NCBI GenBank assembly: GCA_963577065.1
Contig: CAUYXJ010000001.1
Coordinates: forward strand, 27,894 to 91,893
DNA from: CAUYXJ01 sp963577065
Lineage (GTDB): Bacteria > Chloroflexota > Dehalococcoidia > Tepidiformales > Tepidiformaceae
Length of the DNA stretch: 64,000 nt
Direction: 5' to 3'
Shown: positions 34,611-41,761 of the stretch, in pieces
How the letters are laid out: each line of letters opens with the position of its first letter
Position numbering within the stretch: position 1 is the first letter of the stretch
The notes under the pieces: generated by a model
Told to the model about the DNA's origin: nothing
Databases searched by the model: none
What the model saw: only the letters and a program-made list of their open reading frames with translations
Made by a program: the position numbers and the translations under genes

Positions 34611-35006
34611 CTAAGCTTGCGGTTGCACCATCACCGGGCCGGAGTGATGGTGCACCATGCGCCAGGCCCCGTCCTCGCGGGTGAACACGTTCGTCGCGTA
34701 GAGGGCGCTGCCGGAGACGACCTCGCGGCAGAAAACGATCGCGACCTCGCCCAAGAGCGTGACCGTCGCTCCACCCCCGACGATGCGGGGCTGACCCGGG
34801 TTGGCGAGGATCGTGTCCCAGCTCTCGAGCACGGCCTCGCGCCCGCTGAGGAGGGTCCTGCCGGGGTGCAGGCAGGTCACGGGCGCGCTCTGCGCCCAGA
34901 CAGCATCCATCCCGGCGGCGTCGCCGGTAGCGAGTGAACGGTAGAAGGCTTCGTTCGCGACGAGTGCGGCCTGCACCGCTTCTCCTTCGATCCCCGGGCC
35001 GGTCAC
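34611..35006 (-). CDS. SnoaL-like/DUF4440 NTF2-fold protein
   Basis: A 131-aa protein with the NTF2-like pattern: ALVANEAFYRSLATGDAAGM, DAVWAQSAPVTCLHPGRTLL, and SGREAVLESWDTILANPG, ending in TNVFTREDGAWRMVHHHSGP. This is the SnoaL_3/DUF4440 group, in which WRMVHHHxSP is typical. Function unknown. GTG 35006 gives the homologous N-terminus. Confidence 0.85.
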   Translation of the reverse strand: MTGPGIEGEAVQAALVANEAFYRSLATGDAAGMDAVWAQSAPVTCLHPGRTLLSGREAVLESWDTILANPGQPRIVGGGATVTLLGEVAIVFCREVVSGSALYATNVFTREDGAWRMVHHHSGPVMVQPQA

Positions 35007-35133
35007 GCGCTCAGGATAGCTGCCCCCGATGCGTTGCTGCCCACCTGGGCAGCGCAGCACCTGCCCGACTGGCGGGTCCGCCCCAACCTTCCGTCTGCCA
35101 CGCTGGGAGCACGAACCTTTTGGAGGCTCACGA

Positions 35134-36039
35134 ATGAGCGACCCTGGTACCCCCCTCGAAGATCTCTCGAATGCTCTCGCTACGGCAGTGGAGCGAGCTG
35201 CCCGCGCGACGGTGCGTGTCGACGCCCGCGCGCGCATCCCCGCCACCGGCATCGTCTGGTCCGACGGCGTCGTCGTCACGGCGGACCACGTCGTCGAGCG
35301 CGATGAGGACGTGTCCGTCGGCCTGCCCGACGACGTGGTCGTCGATGCCACCGTGGTCGGCCGCGATCCCGGCTCCGACGTCGTGGTCCTGCGAATCGCG
35401 AGCGCGACTCCGGCAATCGCGCTCGCGCCGGACGAGTCGCAGCGTATCGGTAGCCTGGTCCTGGCCCTTGGGCGGCCGGGAGCGGGCGGCCCAGAAGCGT
35501 CGCTCGGCGTGATCAGCGCGAGCGGGGGACCCTGGCGAACCTTCCGCGGTGGCCGTGTAGGCGGATCGATCCGCTCCGATACGACGTTCTTCCCCGGCTT
35601 CTCGGGCGGGCCGTTGATCGATGTCGAGGGCCGGATGGTGGGCCTGAACAGCTCGCATCTCGGGCGTGGCGCAGGATTGACGGTGCCCCACGCCGCGCTG
35701 ACGCCGATCGTCGAAGCGCTCCTTGGCGGAGGGCGGGTGCGCCGCAGCTATCTGGGCATCGGGAGCCAAGTCGCGCGCCTGCCCGAGTCGATGGGCGCGA
35801 AGCTCGACGGACAGGAGACGGGGCTACTGATCATCACCGTCGAGCCCGAGAGTCCGGCCGGCCAGGCCGGCCTCATGATCGGCGACGTGCTCGTGCGTTT
35901 CGGTGGCGCGGCGATCACCGACACCGAGGCTCTGCAGGCGGAGCTCGGCCCCGAACGCGTTGATCAGGCGGTCGCCTTGACCGTTCTTCGGGGGGGAGAG
36001 CCGGCCGAGATCGCGGTCACGGTTGGGGAGCGGACCTAG
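35134..36039 (+). CDS. HtrA-like trypsin-fold serine protease with PDZ domain (cytosolic)
   Basis: A 301-aa S1C-type protease without a signal peptide or membrane segment. The catalytic triad is His52 (VVVTADHVVE), Asp82 (RDPGSDVVVLRI) and Ser157 (FFPGFSGGPLID). The residue before the Ser is Phe where HtrA has Asn (GNSGGP), which could alter the oxyanion hole. A PDZ domain follows (about 215-300; SYLGIGSQVARLP, VEPESPAGQAGLMIGDVLVR). ATG 35134 has GGAGG 7 nt upstream. It ends 1 nt before the next gene, which encodes a second protease of the same fold, so they form an operon. Confidence 0.9.
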   Translation: MSDPGTPLEDLSNALATAVERAARATVRVDARARIPATGIVWSDGVVVTADHVVERDEDVSVGLPDDVVVDATVVGRDPGSDVVVLRIASATPAIALAPDESQRIGSLVLALGRPGAGGPEASLGVISASGGPWRTFRGGRVGGSIRSDTTFFPGFSGGPLIDVEGRMVGLNSSHLGRGAGLTVPHAALTPIVEALLGGGRVRRSYLGIGSQVARLPESMGAKLDGQETGLLIITVEPESPAGQAGLMIGDVLVRFGGAAITDTEALQAELGPERVDQAVALTVLRGGEPAEIAVTVGERT

Positions 36040-36040
36040 A

Positions 36041-37540
36041 GTGACAGCGATGACCTCTGCGACGATGGCATCGACGGTTAGCGCGGAGTTGGCGGACCTC
36101 GCCGAGAAGCTGCTCCGCAGCCTTGTCGCCGTTCGCGGGAGTGCGCAAGGCCTCGGCTCCGGGCTCGCGGTCGCCGGCGATCTCGTCGTCACGAACGACC
36201 ACGTTGCTCGAGCCGACGAGGTCGAAGTCGTCGACCGAGCGGATCGAACGCTCGGCGCTCGGGTCATTGCGCGTCTGGAGGAAGCGGACCTCGCCCTGTT
36301 ACGGGTAGCGGGGGGAGGGCTGGAGCCGGCTACGCTGCGAACCGTCCCGGCGGCCCGCCCCGGCGAGCTCGTCATCGCCGTGGGGAATCCGCACGGCCAA
36401 CGGGGTGCGGTGACCTTCGGGAACGTTGTCGCTGGTCCTAGGCGATCCGCTGGGGCTCCGTTACCGATCGAAGGGGCGATCGTCGCTGATGTGCGACTCG
36501 CCCCGGGTAACTCCGGCGGCCCCTTAGCCGATGCCAGCGGCCGGGTCCTCGGGATTAACGCGATGGTCAGCGGGGGGATGGCGGTGGCTGTGCCCGGCGC
36601 TGCCGTCGAGCAGCTGCTGGCGGAAGCCGACGCCCTGGCGGGGCGGGGGTTCTTGGGCCTCACCGGCCGACTCGTGGCCGTCGAGGCGGCCGATAGCGCG
36701 GCCGCAGCGCTGCTCGTCAGCGAGGTCGATCCCGAGGGGCCCGCGGACGCAGCGGGGCTCGTTCTCGGCGACGTGATCATCGCGGTGGGAGGGGGGGTAT
36801 CGCCAGAGCCAGTCGATCGTCAGCTGAGGCGGCTACGGGTGGGCGAAGCGGTGCAGGTGGAGGTGCTGCGAGGCGGCGAACCCCGCAGGTTCAGCGCGAT
36901 CCCGAGGGCAGCGTGGTTCGTGTCCGGCTCCCAGGGAGCGATCCGCGTCCTGGTGGTTGCGGACGAGCCTTCGGTTCGGGCCGATCTCCAAGCCATGCTC
37001 GAAGCGGAAGGTCTGCAAGTGGCCGGGGCCGTCCCATCCACCGGGTCCGAAGGTGCCGCGCTCCCGTCCACGGATGTGGTCGTGATTCGCGTGACCGGCG
37101 GCATCGGTGCCGGGGGCGCGATCGAAGCGTTCTCGCACCTCCCAACGGTCTTCCTGCTCGAGCCCGGCGCCACGCCTGGGCCGACCCCTCGCGAGGGCAA
37201 GCCCTACGCCTTCCTCAGGAGCGATGCTGACGGCGCGGAGCTCGCAGCGGCGGTGCAGTCGGTTGCGAACGGCCTGATCGTGACGGATCCGCGGCTTGCC
37301 GGGCGCGGCGCGTCCACCGCCACCCTGTCGGCCGCGATGGCGGAGCCGCTCACGGGACGTGAACGCGAGGTGTTGGCGCTCGTAGCGGCGGGCCTGCCGA
37401 ACAAGGCGATCGCGTTGCAGCTCGGGATCAGCGAGCACACCGCGAAGTTCCACGTGAGCCAGATCCTGAGCAAGCTCGATGCGGGCAGCCGCACCGAGGC
37501 GGTTACGCGCGCGGCGACCCAAGGGCTTCTCGTCCTCTGA
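36041..37540 (+). CDS. HtrA-like protease - PDZ - pseudoreceiver - LuxR HTH fusion regulator
   Basis: A 499-aa soluble protein with four domains in order. (1) A trypsin-fold protease (about 20-195) with intact triad His54 (VTNDHVAR), Asp83 (EEADLALLRV) and Ser158 (APGNSGGPLAD). (2) PDZ (about 205-290; GLTGRLVAVEAADS, DPEGPADAAGLVLGDVIIAV). (3) A receiver-like domain (about 300-415; IRVLVVADEPSVRADLQAML). The phospho-acceptor Asp is replaced (DVVVIRVTGG where the family has a VxxMDxxMPG pattern) and the conserved Lys is Arg, so it is probably not phosphorylated. (4) A NarL/LuxR helix-turn-helix (about 430-495; LTGREREVLALVAAGLPNKA, HTAKFHVSQILSKL). No signal peptide or membrane helix. Start GTG 36041 (GGGGAG 10 nt upstream) or ATG 36050. 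A terminator follows. Confidence 0.9.
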   Translation: MTAMTSATMASTVSAELADLAEKLLRSLVAVRGSAQGLGSGLAVAGDLVVTNDHVARADEVEVVDRADRTLGARVIARLEEADLALLRVAGGGLEPATLRTVPAARPGELVIAVGNPHGQRGAVTFGNVVAGPRRSAGAPLPIEGAIVADVRLAPGNSGGPLADASGRVLGINAMVSGGMAVAVPGAAVEQLLAEADALAGRGFLGLTGRLVAVEAADSAAAALLVSEVDPEGPADAAGLVLGDVIIAVGGGVSPEPVDRQLRRLRVGEAVQVEVLRGGEPRRFSAIPRAAWFVSGSQGAIRVLVVADEPSVRADLQAMLEAEGLQVAGAVPSTGSEGAALPSTDVVVIRVTGGIGAGGAIEAFSHLPTVFLLEPGATPGPTPREGKPYAFLRSDADGAELAAAVQSVANGLIVTDPRLAGRGASTATLSAAMAEPLTGREREVLALVAAGLPNKAIALQLGISEHTAKFHVSQILSKLDAGSRTEAVTRAATQGLLVL

Positions 37541-37562
37541 CCTTGGACCTTGGCATACGAGG

Positions 37563-37585
37563 AAGGGCCCGCATTGCGGGCCCTT
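37563..37585. terminator. Bidirectional intrinsic terminator
   Basis: A perfect 10-bp inverted repeat, AAGGGCCCGC and GCGGGCCCTT around ATT, followed by T on the plus strand and preceded by A on the other. It lies between the convergent regulator gene and kamA-family gene and probably ends both. Confidence 0.85.
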
Positions 37586-37609
37586 TCGGTGTGGTTTCGC
37601 CGCGGGCGC

Positions 37610-38986
37610 CTAGCGGGCCGAGCCCGCGGTGATTCCCTGGTCGTAGCGATCCCGAAGCTCGTCTTCGAAGAAGAACTTCTCCTCGCCGAAGGCCGGTCGC
37701 AGCTCGTCGAGCCAGGTCGCTGATTCGTCGTAGCGGGCGAAGAAGGGGCGCATCACCCAGTCCGGGTTGCGACCCTGGAGGAAGTTCAGGGCGAGCACCT
37801 TCTCGCCCGCAACTTGCGTCGGTCCGAGGACAGCAACCTTGCCGGGATCCGCGGACATGCTCGGTCCCCGGACCGTCCGAGCGAGGCCGCTGACCTGCTG
37901 GTAGGCATCCCGGAAGATCTGCCAGGCCCGGACGAGGGGGATCTCGAAGAACTGCTTCGCGCCGGTGTCCCGCGCGACGAACATGTAATACGGGACCATC
38001 CCCAGACGTACCTGCTCGCGCCACATCTCGGCCCAGGCGGATGAGTCGTCGTTGATGTTGCGCATCAACGGCGACTGCGTGCGGATCTGGGCGCCGGTCT
38101 CGCGGATGCGCGCCACCGCCTCGCGTACCGCGGGGGTGCTGAGCTCTCGCGGGTGGTTGAAGTGAGCCATGATCGACAGGTGCCGCCCAGAGCCCGTGAT
38201 GCGCCGGAAGAGATCGAGCATGTCGTCGGCGTCGTCGTCGGTGATGAAACGGTAGGGCCAGTAGCCCAGCGCTTTCGTGCCGATACGGATGGTTGTGAGG
38301 CTGTCGAGGTCCGCCTCGAGGAGGGGCTCAACGTAGGTACGGAAGCGGCTCGTTTTCATCACCATCGGATCGCCCCCGGTGATGAGGACATCGGAGACGC
38401 GTCGATGCTCGCGCAAATAGTCCACGAGGCCTTCGGCCTGCTTTGCCGCGAATTTGAGATCGTCGACGCCGACGAATTGAGGCCAGCGGAAGCAGAAGGT
38501 GCAATAGGCGTGGCAGGTCTGGCCGTTGCTGGGGAAGAACAGCACCGTCTCTTCGTACTTGTGCTGCATGCCCTCGAGGCTCTCCTCGTGCAGCATGGGC
38601 ACGTTGTGCTCGAGTTGGCCGGCGGGGTGGGGGTTGAGGGTCAGACGAATCCTGTTCGCAGCCTCGTCGATAGCCTCGCGAGAGGCGCCGCCTTGGACGA
38701 GCGCGGCCATCTCCTCGAAGTGCGCGGGCTGGAGCATGTCCCGTTGCGGGAAAGTCAGCGCGAATATCGGATCGTTGGGGACGTCATCCCAGTTGATCAG
38801 CTCGTTCACGACATAATTGTTGGTCTTAAACGGAAGAACGCGGGAGACCACATCGATCGCCAGGCGCTGGTGTTCATTGAGGAGTTCGGTTTGCGGAACG
38901 TCGGCGATGTTGTGGCGGGTAATTGCGCGGTACTTGACCCCGTGATCACGCGGTGGCGTGCTGGCGAAGACTGCAGCAGCCGTCAA
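37610..38986 (-). CDS. KamA-family radical SAM protein (lysine 2,3-aminomutase-like)
   Basis: A 458-aa radical-SAM, PLP-dependent aminomutase-type enzyme. The cluster motif is CHAYCTFCFRW (CxxxCxxC, near residue 160), SDVLITGGDPMVMKTSRF carries the GGDP motif, and HFNHPRELSTPAVREAVARI with QSPLMRNIND follow. Canonical lysine 2,3-aminomutases are shorter at the N-terminus, so the true substrate is not certain; it may be an EpmB-like or beta-amino-acid-forming enzyme. TTG 38986 is preferred as start because AAAGGAGG lies 7 nt upstream; an in-frame ATG at 39007 would put that ribosome site inside the gene. An operator-like palindrome cluster lies about 250 nt upstream. Confidence 0.85.
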   Translation of the reverse strand: MTAAAVFASTPPRDHGVKYRAITRHNIADVPQTELLNEHQRLAIDVVSRVLPFKTNNYVVNELINWDDVPNDPIFALTFPQRDMLQPAHFEEMAALVQGGASREAIDEAANRIRLTLNPHPAGQLEHNVPMLHEESLEGMQHKYEETVLFFPSNGQTCHAYCTFCFRWPQFVGVDDLKFAAKQAEGLVDYLREHRRVSDVLITGGDPMVMKTSRFRTYVEPLLEADLDSLTTIRIGTKALGYWPYRFITDDDADDMLDLFRRITGSGRHLSIMAHFNHPRELSTPAVREAVARIRETGAQIRTQSPLMRNINDDSSAWAEMWREQVRLGMVPYYMFVARDTGAKQFFEIPLVRAWQIFRDAYQQVSGLARTVRGPSMSADPGKVAVLGPTQVAGEKVLALNFLQGRNPDWVMRPFFARYDESATWLDELRPAFGEEKFFFEDELRDRYDQGITAGSAR

Positions 38987-39406
38987 GGGCTGGCCTCCTT
39001 TACACATGCGGCTTCGGTGGAAAGCACCGGCCGCGGTCGAACCGCCCTCGTCCGCGAGTGGGCGAAGGGGCTGGGAAGAGGAGGCCGAGATCTGATGAGT
39101 CCCGGGTCCTCCGAACGCCTACGGGGTTAGCTGACGGGTTCGGCGTCGGATTCGCCTATGCGCGTGCCGCGCAATGCACCCCAAACGTTGGGTCCCCCGT
39201 TCCCAGACCAGCTGGGATTCGGCCTGCTCAGTATACCATCCGGATACCATCCGGATGGTATACTGAGCCTCACGCCCGAGGGGTGCTCTCCATGCCGGTT
39301 TGTGGTTTACGGTCGCGCCGTTACCTCCGTAAAGGCTGCTTCCGTTTTGGTTTCTGGCTCCTTATGGCCGCCTCGGCGCCCATACGTGAAGATGAAAATA
39401 TCGCCG
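38987..39406. other. Gene-free stretch with locally lower GC
   Basis: About 420 nt between two minus-strand genes. It contains the palindromic operator cluster (39229-39265) and, at 39290-39406, a markedly less GC-rich segment (TTTGTGGTTTACGG, CCGTTTTGGTTTCTGG) unlike its surroundings. Short open frames cross it, but none has a recognisable product or ribosome site. Confidence 0.5.
39229..39265. promoter_or_regulatory. Palindromic operator cluster (ATACCATCCGG half-sites)
   Basis: CAGTATACCATCCGG (39229-39243) is followed by ATACCATCCGG and its inverse, giving the perfect 16-bp palindrome TACCATCCGGATGGTA (39245-39260) and outer arms CAGTATACCATCCGG/CCGGATGGTATACTG. The arrangement of two direct and one inverted half-site is typical of a repressor operator (GntR- or TetR-like spacing). 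The regulator is unknown. The nearest downstream gene is kamA-like on the minus strand. Confidence 0.6.
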
Positions 39407-40672
39407 TCAAGGAGCCAGTGAGGGCTCTTCGTTGCCCACGGCCACTCGGGTCTCCGGGAACACGGCGACGTACGCGAACCAGAACGTCGAACGACTGGGC
39501 GCGGGTTCGAGCGAGCGCCCACTGAGCTCGCCGGAAACGGCTCGGCCGCCGAAGTCCCAGGCGCTCGCCGTGCCGGCATCGAGATAGGCGCCACCGTCGT
39601 ACTCGAACGTGAGCGCGCGCCCGTCACGGGTTGCGAAGTACGCCGCGGCGGTTCCGTCGCTTCGCGAGAAGATAACGATGCGCTCGCCGCCGACCTCATC
39701 GTTGAGTGCGATATCCCCCAGCCGCATGGGCGAGTACGTGACGCTCTCACCACCGAACTCGACGCCGAGCACGCGCTCCGCGGGGGCGAGGCGTCCGTCG
39801 TTGAAGGCGGCCGGATCGACGGGAAAGGGGGGCCCGCCGAAGCTGAGCTGGAGGGGGTAGTCGGCAAAGGGATCAACCGAGTAGTTGCGGTTGAAGCCGG
39901 TATTTCGCGTCAGCACGAGCGTCTCTGGGTGCAGTGACTTCCAGGTACTCCACTGAGCGGTGGTGGAAGCCAGTACCTCTAGCGTCTCGCCCGAGAGCGT
40001 ACCGACGATGGCCTCGCCGGCCACCTGCCACCAGTAGGAGTTCGTCTCCCAGTCGAACATGACGAGGTCACTGCCGTAGAGCGCGCTCGTGTTCCCGAAA
40101 CGGAGCGTGCGCGCGCCCAAACGGCGGTCGAAGACCACGCCGCTCCCGCAGAGCGGGCAGTAGCTCACCAGCAAGGGGATACCGTCGATCTCGTCGTTCA
40201 CGAGCTCGTGGAAGTTGAGAATCTTGTGCGGATAGGCATAGGCCTGCCCGCTCGGCGCCACGTAGCCGAGGACGAGGTCGCCTGCCTCGAGCCAGTCCCC
40301 TTCCGCGGCCGGGTCATAGACGCCCTCGTAGAAGGGCGGGATCGCGTTACGGAGTCGCGTGATCGTCCCCTCAGCGACCTCACTCAGGGGTATCGCGCCA
40401 AAGCCGAAGGTGTCGAAGTAGACCTCCTCCAGCGGGACCGTGTGCTTGCTCCGGTCGAGGGCGGGCAGGCTGGGAGCGGACGGCGTCGCCGTCGCCGACG
40501 CTGTGACCTCGGTTGCTGGTGCGGTCGCCGTGGCCTCGGCTGGAGCAACGGTCGTCGGCGACTGTGCCTCTGTTGTCGGTGTCTCCGCACCATCGGGTGC
40601 GCCCCCGCAGGCGAGCGCGATCACGGCCAGCGAGGAGATCCAGAGGCTCAGCGCCCGACTGGGGACGGCCAT
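39407..40672 (-). CDS. Exported DUF3179 domain protein
   Basis: A 421-aa protein. The N-terminal hydrophobic segment SLWISSLAVIALACGG is a signal peptide with a non-canonical lipobox (ALAC). A Thr/Ala/Pro-rich linker (about 25-75) is followed by the DUF3179 domain: YPHKILNFHELVNDEIDGIP, LVSYCPLCGSGVVFDRRLG (conserved CPLC), LYGSDLVMFDWETNSYWWQV, and TAQWSTWKSLHPETLVLTRN. Function of the family is unknown; it is common in marine Chloroflexota and archaea. ATG 40672 fits the signal peptide; an in-frame upstream start at 40720 is possible. Confidence 0.88.
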   Translation of the reverse strand: MAVPSRALSLWISSLAVIALACGGAPDGAETPTTEAQSPTTVAPAEATATAPATEVTASATATPSAPSLPALDRSKHTVPLEEVYFDTFGFGAIPLSEVAEGTITRLRNAIPPFYEGVYDPAAEGDWLEAGDLVLGYVAPSGQAYAYPHKILNFHELVNDEIDGIPLLVSYCPLCGSGVVFDRRLGARTLRFGNTSALYGSDLVMFDWETNSYWWQVAGEAIVGTLSGETLEVLASTTAQWSTWKSLHPETLVLTRNTGFNRNYSVDPFADYPLQLSFGGPPFPVDPAAFNDGRLAPAERVLGVEFGGESVTYSPMRLGDIALNDEVGGERIVIFSRSDGTAAAYFATRDGRALTFEYDGGAYLDAGTASAWDFGGRAVSGELSGRSLEPAPSRSTFWFAYVAVFPETRVAVGNEEPSLAP

Positions 40673-40824
40673 CGCTCTACGCTCCGTGAGCAGACCGCGC
40701 GCCGCTGTGACCGTGGGCACGACGTGCCCGCGCCCGCTCGCTGATCGGCGTTACGGTCTGCCGTACACTCGTAGCAGCTCCTGCTGCCGCGGAAAGACCG
40801 ATGGCGGCCCCTGGAGGCGCAGGT

Positions 40825-41649
40825 ATGCCCCGAGCGATCTGGAGAGGCGTCATCAGCTTCGGCATGGTGAGCATTCCCATCAAGCTCCTCACCGCGACGG
40901 ATAGCAAGGACATCGCCTTCCGCCAGCTCCGCCGCGACACGAACACGCGCATCCGCCAGATGCGCTGGGACCCGGTCGAGGAGCGTGAGGTCGCCTACGA
41001 CGAGATCGTCAAGGGCTACGAATACGCCAAGGACCGCTACGTCGTGCTCGAGGACGAAGACTTCGAGAAACTGCCCCTTCCGAGCAGGCACACGGTCGAA
41101 CTCACCGCGTTTGTCGCGGAAGCGGAGATCGACCCCATCCACTACGAGAAGTCCTACTACCTGGAGCCGGAGGAGACGGGGATCAAGCCGTACTCGCTCC
41201 TCATCCGCTCGATGCAGAAGAAGGGCCTCATTGCGATCGCGAAGATCGCCATTCGCAACAAAGAGCGGCTCTGCGCTCTGCGGCCGCGCGGCGATCAGCT
41301 CATCCTGGAGACGCTCCTGTTCCCCGACGAGATCCGGGAACCGGAAGCGATCGCCGTGGCCGAAGTCTCCGATGCGGAGATGGAGATGGCGGCGGCGCTC
41401 ATCGAGATGCTGGAGGGCCCCTTCGACCCGTCCCAGTACCGAGACGAGTACCGCGAGGCGCTGATGGCGATGATCACCGCGAAGCTGGAGGGTGAGGAAG
41501 TGGTCACGCCCGAAGCCCCGACGGCTCAGCCCGCGGTCGACCTCATGGCGGCGCTGCGGGCGAGTGTGGAGGCGGCGAAGGCGCGTAAGGGGGGCGGCGA
41601 AGCCCCGGCGGACGAGGCGAAAGAGGAAGCCGTTGCCGCTGCAGAATAG
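40825..41649 (+). CDS. ku: Ku protein (non-homologous end joining)
   Basis: A homodimeric DNA-end-binding ring. The 274-aa product is typical of bacterial Ku: MPRAIWRGVISFGMVSIPIK at the start, FRQLRRDTNTRIRQMRWDPV, EREVAYDEIVKGYEYAKDRY, IDPIHYEKSYYLEPEE in the core, and a C-terminal low-complexity tail (AKARKGGGEAPADEAKEEAV). ATG 40825 is chosen over ATG 40801 because GGAGG lies 7 nt upstream. LigD is next downstream. Confidence 0.96.
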   Translation: MPRAIWRGVISFGMVSIPIKLLTATDSKDIAFRQLRRDTNTRIRQMRWDPVEEREVAYDEIVKGYEYAKDRYVVLEDEDFEKLPLPSRHTVELTAFVAEAEIDPIHYEKSYYLEPEETGIKPYSLLIRSMQKKGLIAIAKIAIRNKERLCALRPRGDQLILETLLFPDEIREPEAIAVAEVSDAEMEMAAALIEMLEGPFDPSQYRDEYREALMAMITAKLEGEEVVTPEAPTAQPAVDLMAALRASVEAAKARKGGGEAPADEAKEEAVAAAE

Positions 41650-41761
41650 CCGGCATGCGTACCGTCGACCGATCACGCCCTGAGGGGTCCGGAACGCACG
41701 TCCCTAGTTCGTGTGGCGCGCCAACGCCTGGGGTTCGGCGCAAACCATCGCAAGGGACACC

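Noticed and set aside
39158..39421. An 87-codon plus-strand gene across the operator cluster
   Set aside because: Its frame reads through the palindromes, has no ribosome site and no similarity; the region is better read as regulatory.
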